DNA from: Balanoglossus misakiensis
Taxonomy: Eukaryota; Hemichordata
Length of the DNA stretch: 64,000 bases
Assembly: GCA_040954595.2 (NCBI GenBank)
Contig: CM082582.2
Coordinates: 5,332,001-5,396,000, forward strand
Reading direction: 5' to 3'
Position 1 is the first letter of the stretch. Each line of letters opens with the position of its first letter. The notes beneath the pieces were generated by a model that worked only from the letters and a program-made list of their open reading frames with translations, made no database searches and was not told the origin of the DNA. Below are positions 47,201-59,700 of this stretch, piece after piece. A program made the translations under genes and the position numbers.

Positions 47201-47984
47201 TATCTATACTGTATTGATCATTTGTAGATCGAGAGATATTTCAAATATATGAAGCTTCGAGTGGGGCTAGTGGCAGTGGAAGTCAACATTGGGGGGGGGG
47301 GGGTAACCGCAATAAAAATGTTGTTTTGTGTTCCAATACTATATCAATGGATACCCATAATATTTAAATCATTGGCTGAATAATTTTTTTTTGATAAACC
47401 ATGATCTCGGACCACAGGATTATTTAACCCCTGCATGCCTGCGATTTGTAACAATAATGATTCCTACTTTAATTGAACCCCAGATATTTGCATAAGAATG
47501 AAATAAATGATCTTGGTTTTGCAGGAGTGGTGATACTGGTTATGGGAAGGAGCAGTTGTTATTTTATTAGGCACCACAAAAATATGAAAAAGTCAACAAG
47601 TAGCATTTATGTTGAAGCATACACGGTATGTATAATTAAGTAGATTTTGTTATTTTTTAATATCCATTTTTGTCATCTAGTCATCTGTTTTCTTTACAGT
47701 TTAGTTTGTAGGGACTTCATTATAAAATACCAACCATGTGGTTATAATTTCAGTATTGCATTTGGGAAGAGATTTTACTATTTATGCCTAAAAACTAATT
47801 TTAAAGGAACATGCCTATCTGTATTTATTAATATAGTCCAGCTATCATGTATGTAACATGTATTCAGTTATAGTCAAAGGAAACAATTCACTAAACTCTA
47901 GGTGCGAAATTTCATGCATTGCTCATTGAATCAATTTCATCTTGTTTGTTACATGATGTGTATCTCATGGTTATGTTTGTGTTT
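47201..47984. other. Unassigned AT-rich intergenic sequence
   Basis: Apart from a G run at 47291-47302 nothing was recognised. Open frames are short. Confidence 0.5.
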
Positions 47985-48600
47985 CATGGTTGCTGCCTAT
48001 AACATTAGGATGGCACCATATTGTAGTGTTGTATCGATCAGTCTCATGTTCTCATATGGTTGCTGCCTATAACAGTAGGATGGCACCATATTGTAGTGTT
48101 GTATCGGTCAGTCTCATGTTCTCATATGGTTGCTGCCTATAACAGTAGGATGGCACCATATTGTAGTGTTGTATCGGTCAGTCTCATGTTCTCATATGGT
48201 TGCTGCCTATAACAGTAGGATGGCACCATATCGTAGTGTTGTATCGGTCAGTCTCATGTTCTCATATGGTTGCAGCCTATAACAGTAGGATGGCACCATA
48301 TCGTAGTGTTGTATCGGTCAGTCTAATGTTCTCATATGGTTGCTGCCTATAACAGTAGGATGGCACCATATCGTAGTGTTGTATCGGTCAGTCTCATGTT
48401 CTCATATGGTTGCAGCCTATAACAGTAGGATGGCACCATATCGTAGTGTTGTATCGGTCAGTCTCATGTTCTCATATGGTTGCTGCCTATAACAGTAGGA
48501 TGGCACCATATCGTAGTGTTGTATCGGTCAGTCTCATGTTCTTATATGGTTGCTGCCTATAACATTAGGATGGCACCATATCGCAGTGTTTTGTGGTATG
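47985..48600 (+). repeat. Minisatellite, nine units of exactly 70 bp
   Basis: The segment tgctgcctataacagtagga starts at 47991, 48061, 48131, 48201, 48271, 48341, 48411, 48481 and 48551, each step being 70 bp. Units differ by single bases (tgctgcc/tgcagcc, tattgta/tatcgta). The first and last units are the most diverged, as expected when exchange homogenises the middle. Confidence 0.95.
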
Positions 48601-49610
48601 TGTGTCAGTCTCATGGTCATTCCCCATTGATAAATAGAGAGACACTATCTTCTTTTGTTGAGTATGTCTCATACGAGTCATTGTCATATTTTCTTGTGTA
48701 GATATGTGTTATGTGTTGTTTTCATGCTGGAAATTGTTTCTAATATACACTCATGTTAATTTCTAACAAGATTGTTTTCTCTTTTTGTTTTTCACTATTT
48801 GAGAGTGTTTCCCATTGAAAGAAGACGAAGTTTCATAGTTAGGAAGAAGATACTCAAGGCTACTGCCATGACTCCAATACTCAAATGCATATAAAGGAGG
48901 ATTTAAAAGTACTTTTCCACACTAAATGGTGACTTTGAAATCTGTATTCATGTCAGTTTTGACAAACAGTAGATTCAAAAAATGAGGCATTTTGATGGAT
49001 TGAAATGATTTTCCCTAACCACTTGAACGGAAAATGAGATAAAAGTTTTATAGTATATATTTTCTATCATTTATGGGGTTAATTCATTTGATTTACATAA
49101 TACCATGTATTTACCGTTGTTCCTTTTTTCTTACATTGTCATTACAATAATAATGATTGACCAAAAAAGATCTTTCTCGGTGTGCTTTTTTGACAGGTTA
49201 ACATACCATTGACTGTGGAGTACTAAGATGCTGCACATTATGACACATGTTATGCTTCAAGACCAAGTTATTTAAGGGCATAGTAACTAACTTTGGGCTA
49301 TTTTTTATGTATTTTTGTTCAGTGTATCGACTCCTTATTTCTGTTCTACTCCTTAAAGCATGATTAACTGCCCAGGTTCGGGATCTCAACTTTGGCCTTT
49401 GCAAATGAGTTCAGGTCTGGACTAAAATTATGTTTTTTGACAATTGCTGATTGTACAATTATGGCAGTGTATAGAATCTAGTAAATGGCATTGCATCATG
49501 CTTTGGTGAGTTGAACAAGAAACTGCAGTCACTTGAAAGAGCAAAAATGCTAAAAATGGCCCAAATTTATAACTATAGCTTTTAGGTAAACAGAAGCAAA
49601 ACATGCAATT
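48601..49610. other. Unassigned intergenic sequence
   Basis: No exon, RNA gene or repeat was recognised. Confidence 0.5.
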
Positions 49611-49618
49611 CAAATGTT

Positions 49619-50149
49619 TGGCTTGCTTACAAACTGCATTCTGTGTAAGAATGGTTTGTATACATGCCAAAGCCCAAGCAGAGTGGCAGATTTTTAAACC
49701 ACTGCTCAAGCATTCTCAGTTTGTCAGCAAACCAGGAAATGCTAATTTTTGGTTTGCTGGCAAACTGAAGTGATTCATGTTTGGTTTGCTAGCACACCAG
49801 TTTTAAGTAGAAGTTGGCTTTCAGACAAGCCAATGTAAATTTTAAGGGTTTACGTACAGCCCCCTTGTATTATTCGACGGTTTGTTGGCAAGCCATTGTT
49901 TTAGAAAGTGGCTTACATGCAAGCCATCATGATATATTCATTGGTTTATATACAAACCCCTTAGATTTGTGATGGTTTGTTGACAAACCACTGGATAATG
50001 AATCGGTGCGTCTTCAAGCTCATTTTCTGAATAGAATGGCAGGCCAGCAAGCCATATTTCATTACTATGGTTGGCCTACACACCACTCATTAAAGTTGCT
50101 GTGGTCTATCAGCAAGCCGGTAAGTTATATAAAACGGCAACTCAGCAAG
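49619..50149 (+). repeat. Array 2 of the 18-bp imperfect palindrome, period about 32 bp
   Basis: Seventeen units start near 49619, 49652, 49684, 49718, 49750, 49782, 49815, 49846, 49879, 49909, 49942, 49973, 50004, 50037, 50069, 50101 and 50132 (the last partial). Every step is between 30 and 34 bp. Typical units are TGGTTTGTTGACAAACCA, TGGCTTACATGCAAGCCA and TGGTTTGCTAGCACACCA. The intervening 14 bp or so is unrelated from unit to unit. It is the same motif and spacing as array 1, 3.5 kb away. Confidence 0.85.
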
Positions 50150-50793
50150 ATAAATTCAAGCCAAAATCAAGCCAAATTTGAAGAAACAAAAGAAGCCGAT
50201 TTGCGACAAACAAGCCAGTTTGAATTTGGCTTGAATTTAGCTTGCAGGAAAGCCAGAAGAATTTGCAGTGTAGAACTGTTTGTTTATTGAACAGAAGCGT
50301 TCGCTAATGAAGAGGTTCAAAAATTACAAACTAAACATTCATAATTCATTATTATGATCTTAATTTAGCGTTTTAGCGAAATGTGATGGTAAAACCAATA
50401 CCTCAATTGCAATTGTCAAACGAGGCATCGGTTTTGTTAAAGTACAGTGCACACAACAGGCAACATGCTAGAAAATGAAGTAAAACATCACAACCAGAGA
50501 ACAACTTTCTAACAAGTGAAATTACTTGCCAATGACTTGTCCATAGCGTCTTGATATTTCAAGTTGCAACAAAACAATGTCCTTACACTATGTACGATTA
50601 CTCACACATTTTGCGAACATAACATGCATGTTAGTCTTTGCGCAGTTACACATTTTTCATTTAAATTTTGTTACATTTTCTACCGAGTATCCTATATGTT
50701 TTCGCGTTAGTTGACAAACAATTTGGAATTTATAAAGGTCAGTTCCGGTCCATTGTCGTTATCTCTGCGTCCACGGTCCGCTGATATTTTGCT
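50150..50793. other. Flank of array 2 and 3' flank of the receptor-like gene
   Basis: 50155-50255 repeats 'caagcca' several times and has a small dyad (ttcaagccaaa ... tttggcttgaa). The rest shows nothing recognisable and should include the 3' untranslated region of the minus-strand gene ending at 50794. Confidence 0.5.
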
Positions 50794-53700
50794 TCAAACG
50801 ACTGAGTCGTCAACGTCTTCATCATCACGAAGGTTGACGATGCTGATTGTCACTCGCTTATCCCTACGCTTCTTTGGTTTATCTCTGCCCCATGCTTGGC
50901 CCTGAAAAATGCACACAAGATTTCACGTGTACGGTATTTTTTCGGATGACTGCAATGTGACCAAAGGATGTGATTCTTCATTGGCACGACTTTGGTAGTA
51001 CCATGATAATTATACAATTTTTGTGGCTCTGAAGCAATATATAAAACACATAGTCGGACGTGCACATACATGTATACACAGTGCCCGTCCGATGTAATGC
51101 AAAAGTGAACCATTACAGGCATATAGCTTGTAAATCTAGTATCATAGGTGGCTTTTGACCTTACCGGCGCAGACGGCCTGGTGACAAATCCAAATCTCTG
51201 CGGTACAGAGAAGACTATCTCTTCAGTTTCACTGTCACCTGATTCTACGTTTTCCACATCTTCCACTTCGTCGCAGATTTCTTCCTGATCGGCTGCATCT
51301 TGGACAGGGGAATCCTGGGAAGAGAACGAGTAATTGAACCAGTATGCAACGTGTTAATTTAGATAATAGAATTTGTAACTACATTTCATATAGTGTCTTA
51401 CGTTATTACACGTTGCACATAGCAATGTCTCCTGAATCTCACAAAGCCTTAACCAGAATACACGTTAATTAATTTGTATATTGTGGAATTTGCAACTGCA
51501 TGTCGTAGCGTCGTAAGCCGTTTCAAGTACGTTTTGTGTCTCCTGAATCTCACAAAGACTAAAGAACGTTGGATTCTGTATAAGAGTTGAAGATTTCTGA
51601 CGATTTTGATTTCTTCAACTCAAGGCATGCGTACCTGGTCACTCACACTGGTCAGATCGCAGCTGTCCTTCAACACATCCCTGCTGTCAAACTCAGGATC
51701 GAAAGATTGTGCATCGTCCTGCTGCTTTCCGTCAGTTGTCGTTGTAAACACGTCCTCCATTTCAAATGCCGCGTTTGAGGCTGCCACGTACTCGTACACA
51801 TTCTTGGTATCCTCAGTTTCTGGGCTGTACAAGATAATTATGAAAGTATTACGACCGATTGACACTCAAACATGTCCCAACATGTAACCGAACTCTCCAA
51901 CCCTCCCTCCCCCTCTCACCTAAATTAGTCGATAAAAATCACTGACAGAAAAAAAATAAACCAATACTCACGCTATTTTATTGCTTTTCTTCTTTGACTT
52001 AATTCGTCTAAAGACGAGAACGGCGATTATGGTGAGCAGAACCACAGCAACACAGATGGACCCGGCCAGGTAAGCTGGAAATGTTGTTCCCCCACACGGC
52101 CAGTTCAAGTTTTCACAATGGCAGGAGTATGCATCCACCTACATATGAATCATAGTTCAAGTTATCTGAATAAAACTGACAAAATCAAAATCGGTACAGC
52201 TCTATTGTATAGGTCTACATGTACATGAAAACTACACAGACGATTTATGAAACTCGATCATCCCGCACAAATCACAGTGATGAACAAGCTCTGAGACTAT
52301 ATTGTTTCCATGTTTTACACATCCGGTGGTCATTAAAATAATGACACCTTATTTTTTTAATATCATAAGTAGTACATGTAATTTTAGAGCTTTATAAAAT
52401 CTCCCTCGATTCATCTAATGCGCATGATATTACAAAGCACATGTCTAATATCCAGAATTTACAGAATGATCATTAAGCAAATTGCAAAAAATAATAGGCT
52501 TACCATGTCTGTACAAGTAAAGTTGAAGTCACATGGAGTGTCGTAACATTCGTTATAGTCAGTGTCACAGTATTCGCCGACATAGCCAGGTGTGCATTTA
52601 CACTGGTAGTCATGGAAACCAAGAGAACGCTGTGGGCTGGTACAGTTTGGATCAGTCCCTGGCCCGACGCACACTGCGTCATTCATGCACGGATTGGCTA
52701 GTACGTAGATGTGTATAACGATTACTTCGGTGTGGTATCCGTCTTGGTCGATGACGTTTATTTTGAAAGTATCTTCACCGACGTAGCCTGTGTCGGGGAG
52801 ATATCGTATAGCACTAAAAACCCACGCCAGGCGTTTTTCGTCGTGTGGGAGGGCGAGTCCGCAGGGGAAGATAACGTCTGGAGTCTCGGGAGACTCGAAC
52901 GACAAGTGCTCCTCGGTTATGTTATCAAGTCTGGAGCAGTCCTGGTGGATAATTGAAACGTCGCTGTGTTGCACCCCCGTGAAAAGATGGCCGTGCTGCG
53001 GCAGGTCAAAGGTCACCGTCAAAGCGTCGAAAGTGTCGACATCGAAAGCCCCGGCGATGGCCGTGAAGCCCGTGTAGGTGGTGTCGTTTTCTGTTTCTTT
53101 TCTTTCTTCCATGGTGACGCTCATTTCATACTGGGAGACTTCCAAGGCGCTACTGTGGTCGACGGAAAGGAAGATCTCTGGGTTGTCGTTTTCTTGTCTG
53201 ACTTGAACTTCGATCGTTGCGTGCGTTGAAAGCAGATCAGAACCGTCCGCCCTGTCTTCCGTGACGACGAAGTGGATGTAGTCCGTGCCGAAACAATCAA
53301 GACACGGCTGATAAATCAGTTCACCGTCCACCGACAGACTGACACTTCCAAGTCGAGGCCGGTCGAGGTCATCGTTTAATCTGAACACCAGGTCGTCACC
53401 GTCATCGTCTTCAGCTGTCACCTGGAAACGCAGAGTTCCACCGTCTTCGCGCATCCAAATGTTATCTGTGGACGTCACCCTTGGAGGAGAGTTCGTAAAG
53501 CTGCCAACGCTGGCAAACGTGAATTCAGTTGGTCCGGCAAAGTAACTCTGGTCGACCGCTCGTTTAGATTTCCCAGTTGCTGAATCTTGTTCAGTGTCTG
53601 TTGCACATACCTGAAGAAACCAAAGTAAAGCATAGTAAAGCAGATTCCAATAATTAGGTATGGTTCATCCATTTGAGAACATTCTTATAATTTCACTGAA

Positions 53701-56700
53701 AAACGCCCGAAGATTGAGGAGTCTGCAATATACCTACCTCAACACTGATGACGTCATTTTCCCAGTCGATGTCATAATTGCCATAACTAGCTTGACATGT
53801 CTGACTCGCATCTTGCCATTCTTGTAGGTCTGTATGAAGGAAAAATACAACACCAAAATACATTAATTTTTCAGTAACGTTAAAATATAGGTTTACTAAT
53901 AAAATGTGTTGTCTAATATTCGAAAACAATTTTCAACATTCGTTTCTTCAACACACAACATGACCACTCGATCAGTATGAAATCACTTGATTGGATAGTA
54001 TAGGTACATGTATAATATCAATGACACCAACCTGTATGCCAGAACATGATTGAAGGATATCTTTCGACGTCAGTAACATTGAAAAGAGATGAGTTAAATC
54101 TCAGCGTTATTCGTATTGGTCCACTTAGAGATTTGTCGCCGACGCTGGTTACATAGAATGTTGGTCCGACTGCATCTTTGATCCTGGATAAAGAAAATAT
54201 GTGTGGTCTGATAAAAATGCATGCATACATGCATACTAGTATAGAGACAGACAGACGACAGACAGACAGAAAGACACACAGACAGACACTGGAACAGACA
54301 GACAGAGCTATAGACTAGTCCACTAAAATAAATGTATACTTAAATATGATACAAGACTAATGCACATAGCCTAAACGCCGCTCTCGTTGCAATGAAACAA
54401 ATTGAGAATTGTTTTCAAACCTGTCTCTCAAAAATCTGTTGGTTCTTCCCTTTGTGGTCTGCGGATCCACAATGTAGGGTTTAAAGAAAGGCGAAGCATC
54501 CGAAGTGTATTGGGCAGCCAGATCGGAGTCAGTCAAGAGGCCCGCCATCAGAGTCATGAGTCCGTTATCTACAGTGAGAGAGGGAGTGTAACATATATAC
54601 TGTGCATAAGTTAAATACAGCGGACAGTTCAGAAAAAAAGTTTCAATTAATTTCAAAGTTAAACTTTCAGATCCTTTCTTTGGTATAGTGGTATCTTCTA
54701 TGACGTTTATTATGATAATATAATGTGCAACGCAACACGCTACATCTGATTGGAACCATGGATGTCAGTTAAGTCTTTGACGTCTGTGACTTGAAGCATA
54801 TTGAAAATGTCCTCACCTTCACTGGCTTGTCGTTTGCTGATGACAACATCCACATCGTTTTCTGTTTCTATTTCGACAAAGGGCAAATTCTCGCGGCCTG
54901 TGGTGTTGGCACTTGGACCTTGGAATGAAATCACTACATTGGAATCGTTGACTGCCGTTGCTATTTTGTCTTCCTCTCCTAAAAAGAACGGGTACAGGAG
55001 AGAACGAATTTTTGAAAATATGATTGTGAATAAATATACATTTTGTCATACACTTGCCATTGTGTCGTTTTCAGTATTTATGGCTATATATGTTATTAAT
55101 TTCTTGCTATCGTGAAAGTTATACTGTAAATTGTCTCTGGAGTCATATTGATAAATCTAAGAGCTCAGTATCAACACTATTAGATATAACAATACATGTA
55201 CTCCATTGGGTGAGAAAATGTACTCACTTTTAATGGTTGCCTTCGACGAACTAACTTTCCCACATTTGTGTCCACGGTTGCAGGCGATGAGCTCTGAATG
55301 TAACGTCCTGTGAATAATGTATCAATGATGGAATGAACTCGAGGCTTTTGGATGAGTTGCTAACTAAACGATAAGGGTGGCATACTTCATTGCGTGGGAA
55401 AATATTATGGCCCCTGTCAAACCCCACCAAAACGTTGGTGGCATAGGGGGTGGGACTAAAATACTTGACGAATTTCATTGATGAACATCCTCGGGTTTTG
55501 GATCAGCGTTATGTTGGTAAGCCGCGAGTGGTCTATAAATTGGAATCTTGGAGCATATAATCAATTATTCCAAATTGCATACTGGCCACTTAAACATGTC
55601 TTTCCAGGGTGTAAATTCAAATCAACAATTTGACCATGATGTCTGTTTACCTTCCCGGCTCCATCAGGAATCTGTTGTTGTCGGTCTGATGCGGTTCTTG
55701 GGCAATGCCAGCTTCCCCATCGGCAATCTCCCGTATACCGGAAATGTTCGCAAGTGGTGTATCTCCGATGTACACTTTGCCGTCCTTTATCAAGACGGTA
55801 CCAGATGTGTTGTAGCCGACGCGTAGCTTTGGAAAGATGTCTTGCAAGTCATCCCTACTGCCGATCTGGTAATCTGTAGTTGTTACAATTATGTTTAAAT
55901 GTCATTCACCGTTAACATGACGATGGCAGATGGTGTCATAGGTCAATATCAAGAGATTTGCATAGTTTCTGTTAATACTTAGTGAACTTCGCGAAACGAC
56001 AGCGTCCTTGATGGTTAAACTCCTCAAGTTCAATACATAAATCGAAATATACGCCGAATTTTCGAAATCTGTTACATAATTTGAAGTTCAAGATGACCAC
56101 AACACTACTACTACTACTACTCACAATAGGCATCAACGGAATCGTCGTCAATTCTGGTCCACGTCATACCGACGCTGGATTGATCGCCACACAGAGTCAC
56201 ATCGACATCATCCTGCATGTCACCACATTCCGTAGTCGTGTTACTTGCTGATGTGTCTGGCGGCGTGGTGATGATTGTGACACCTACAAAATAGAAGATC
56301 GACAGTTCTATACTTTGTAACGTGTGTTTAATTTTCGCAGGAGTCACAACCTCACAGTGTAGAGCATCTTTCTTTCACGTGGACTTTTGTATATTAAAAA
56401 ATATATATTGTATACATAAATACAAAAAACGATGGTTATTTCTTTGCAGTAATAATCTGCAATTGTCAGATTGTTTGTACTTGATATTTTTATATCGATG
56501 TGATAACATTCAATTCGCTGTGTGATAAACACGACAAAGACTATACTTATGTCAGAAGACAATGGGACTTGTTGACCAGAACTTCCAAAACCATCATTGT
56601 GTTTGACTTTACCTGATGTCGTTATACTTGTTACCAGCCCAGCTTGATTTACAGCGTCCACAGTGACGTAATATGTCTGCCTGTCCTTCAAATTTAAGTT

Positions 56701-59700
56701 ATCCTTTACGAGAAATGTGTCGAAGCCAACAGAAGTAGTGTCTTGGATATCTGTACCACGTGGCTGTGTTCCGATGGACCATCTAAATTCCCGGATCTGA
56801 AACAATCGTTAAACTGGTTAAAAGTAAACATCGCAGAAGACCTTATTGCTTGAGACATTCAACTAATAAATTTACATGTATGTATCAAAGCACGTTTAAT
56901 TATTCAAACATTGCGAGCTTTCTTCTCAAATTATTACGATCATTTACACTTCACTTACAATGTCCATTTTTGTTCTTAAAGTTCTCGTAACAAGTTTGCA
57001 TGTATGAATACCGATTTCTATCCAATTATTGGCTTCATTTAAAGCAAACACGAACCCGTACAGTAGAAACGCCCTTCGTATTATTTTGCGTGCTATACTA
57101 CTAGTCTATTTGCAGATTTGATGACGTAGGAAGTGAACCGATCTTACCTGACTTCCGATGTCAAACGCACTGAATCTGACGGCAATTGTTGTGTTACTGC
57201 CTTGGTATTCAACAGGCGCGTCCTCAGACCAATCTAAGTCAACGTGGTACAGATAGTCAAACTCTGGTGGCGTATCGTCCACGTACACTCCATCGGATGA
57301 CGCCAGAACACTTCGTCCCGAGCCTATAATGAAAGCAAAGGAGTAGATATAGGAGCACATAGGTATTAATCAACCAGCAGACATACATACATGTACATAC
57401 ATGTAGTCTTACAAGAGACAGTATGTATGACTAAGGCTGACTACACCCCGGGCGCCATATTGCTTGGTGCGATATTTTGTATTTCTTCCGATGCAGCAAC
57501 CATGCACATTACCTGTGACAGCCTTAATGGTGAGGTGGTACACAGCTGGCACTGTTTGCAACTCTCCATCCTCTTCAACAGTTCTGTTCACAGCCAAGTT
57601 CAGACCATCAAGGACGACAGGGTAGTCTGTGACGGCCGTATTCGAGCAGCTGCTGTCACAGTCGAGAATGTCACATGGCTTGGCACAAGGCACGCAGGGG
57701 CGCGACACCTATTATATTTGAAAATAGGCTTACGTAAGTTTCTGTATGTATTTTATTTAAACGGGTATCTCACTTGTGTTGAAATGAAATGTCGCTGACC
57801 TTGTTGTCACGTTTAACCAAATTGAAGATGACGAACAATTTTTGGCCACAACATTTGACAGTGACTTTGATTTGTCGTGTGGGTCACATATGGAATCACT
57901 GGTTCTCGGGTTCTTAATGATTAGTTGAAGGACACGACAGGAAAATAATAATCAAGGGTGTTGCCACAAACCTCGCGGAATGGCACAACATCGTCAGTCA
58001 GTCTACTTGACCCGACACCGGCAAAGAATGCAAAGATGGCGGCATCACCGTTGCGGAACGGATCTCCAAAGCGACAAAGCGCCTCCGACGTTGGTGGGAA
58101 TCTAAACGCAAAGGAGATCTTCGATGAGGTACATGCAACCATGTCACATTAGCATTTATATCCACATTATGTAACATGGTTTGCGCGATATAACAATCAT
58201 TGTGACAAATAATCAAACCTTAAATTTCTGAAATGTCCTACGACTGTTGGAGGGTTGAAGACATCGTCGAAGTCCGGCACAACTCCGTGTCTGTTCCAGA
58301 CAGACATAATAAACTTGGTGGCTTTGCCGAATGGCACCAAACCTGACATGAATATCTTGGAACGTCCATCGACTTTTAACTCCACGGAAAGGTCATTCTA
58401 TGGAAATTTAAGGAAAGGACGGCGTAAAATTCCCGTCGTCGGTGTAAAATGTCCCCAAAATATGTACATGTACAAGATGGCGACAGGATTAAATCACTGA
58501 AATACGTGGACGTTTTATACATAAATAATAAATGATTAAACTGAAAAGGCGACACCTTTAAGGTCGAGATAATAAGGAAATTGCCATTTGAGTTGAAAGT
58601 AGATTAGGGCAACAGGTATGACACAAAATGGTTAAAAGTCACTCGACAAGATTATACAAAAAGTGATCATTGTGATCATTGCAAATCTCACAAACGAATG
58701 CGTCAATAATGTGCATATACAACTCACCTTGTTGGGAATAACATCAAATGTGTAACTATGCCAGGCTTCAGAAGGGTCAAAGTCGAGCTCGGTGATCTCG
58801 TACTTGACAGCGTCGGTGCTGTTTTGATATCTGAACCAAATGACTGCGTAGTGCTTCATATCTCCGTCAACGTCAACGGCTATAGAAGTAATAATAGAAA
58901 TAATATGTCTTCATCACGTATATTGAATCGCTTTTGAATAATAATTGTAATGACGAACGATTACGTTGCACCCATGAAAAATATTTTAATGAAATACCAT
59001 GCATCGATATTACTGTATTAGAATGACGGAGGACAACATAGCGACATGTTTCCATATCATCGAACAATAGCGAAATAAAGAAACCGTATACAGTAAGTCA
59101 CGACATACCCGGATGCAACTGGAATCCCATGGATTGGTAGGAGATACCTTTCATTCCTTCATCGCCATCAAATGTATCGTCTGGATCACCATCTTCAATA
59201 ATTTCCCACGGTGATGACGTGGTGCCGGGTGTTAGTGTTTCTGTTGCCATGGTTGTGGGCGGAGCACGAGTTGTGGTAGCAATTGGTCTCATGAAATACT
59301 CGGTGCAGTTACAACGGCATTCTGCGTTGCCTAAAAATAATGCGCTTAAGTTATATACACCATGTACATGTATAGACCTGAAAATACATTGTATAGTACC
59401 ATGTCTGACACAGCATTCTTTCTTTCGTCAATCGAGTAGACTGAGACTCGATAAATTCTTCACTTTTACAACGTACCCCCATCGATGAGGCTGTCGTTCC
59501 TGACGCAACACTGCCGACAGAGGTCGTATTCCCTGTCCATATCTTCCCAGTTCGATTCACCAACAGGCGCATCAAAATCGCCAACTACACCGGCAGGCCC
59601 GTCCCAGAATACCACACTGGTGACGGCGGGAACATCTCCCGATGCCGCAAGCACATCAATCTGTGGTAAAATGTGACAAATTAGTCTGTAGTATAGACGC

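Noticed and set aside
49619-50149. CRISPR array
   Set aside because: Repeats are only about 18 bp and variable, spacers are about 14 bp, the DNA is eukaryotic and no cas genes are present.
50006-50290. Frame of 94 codons at the end of palindrome array 2
   Set aside because: It runs through non-coding dyad repeats and shows no recognisable domain.
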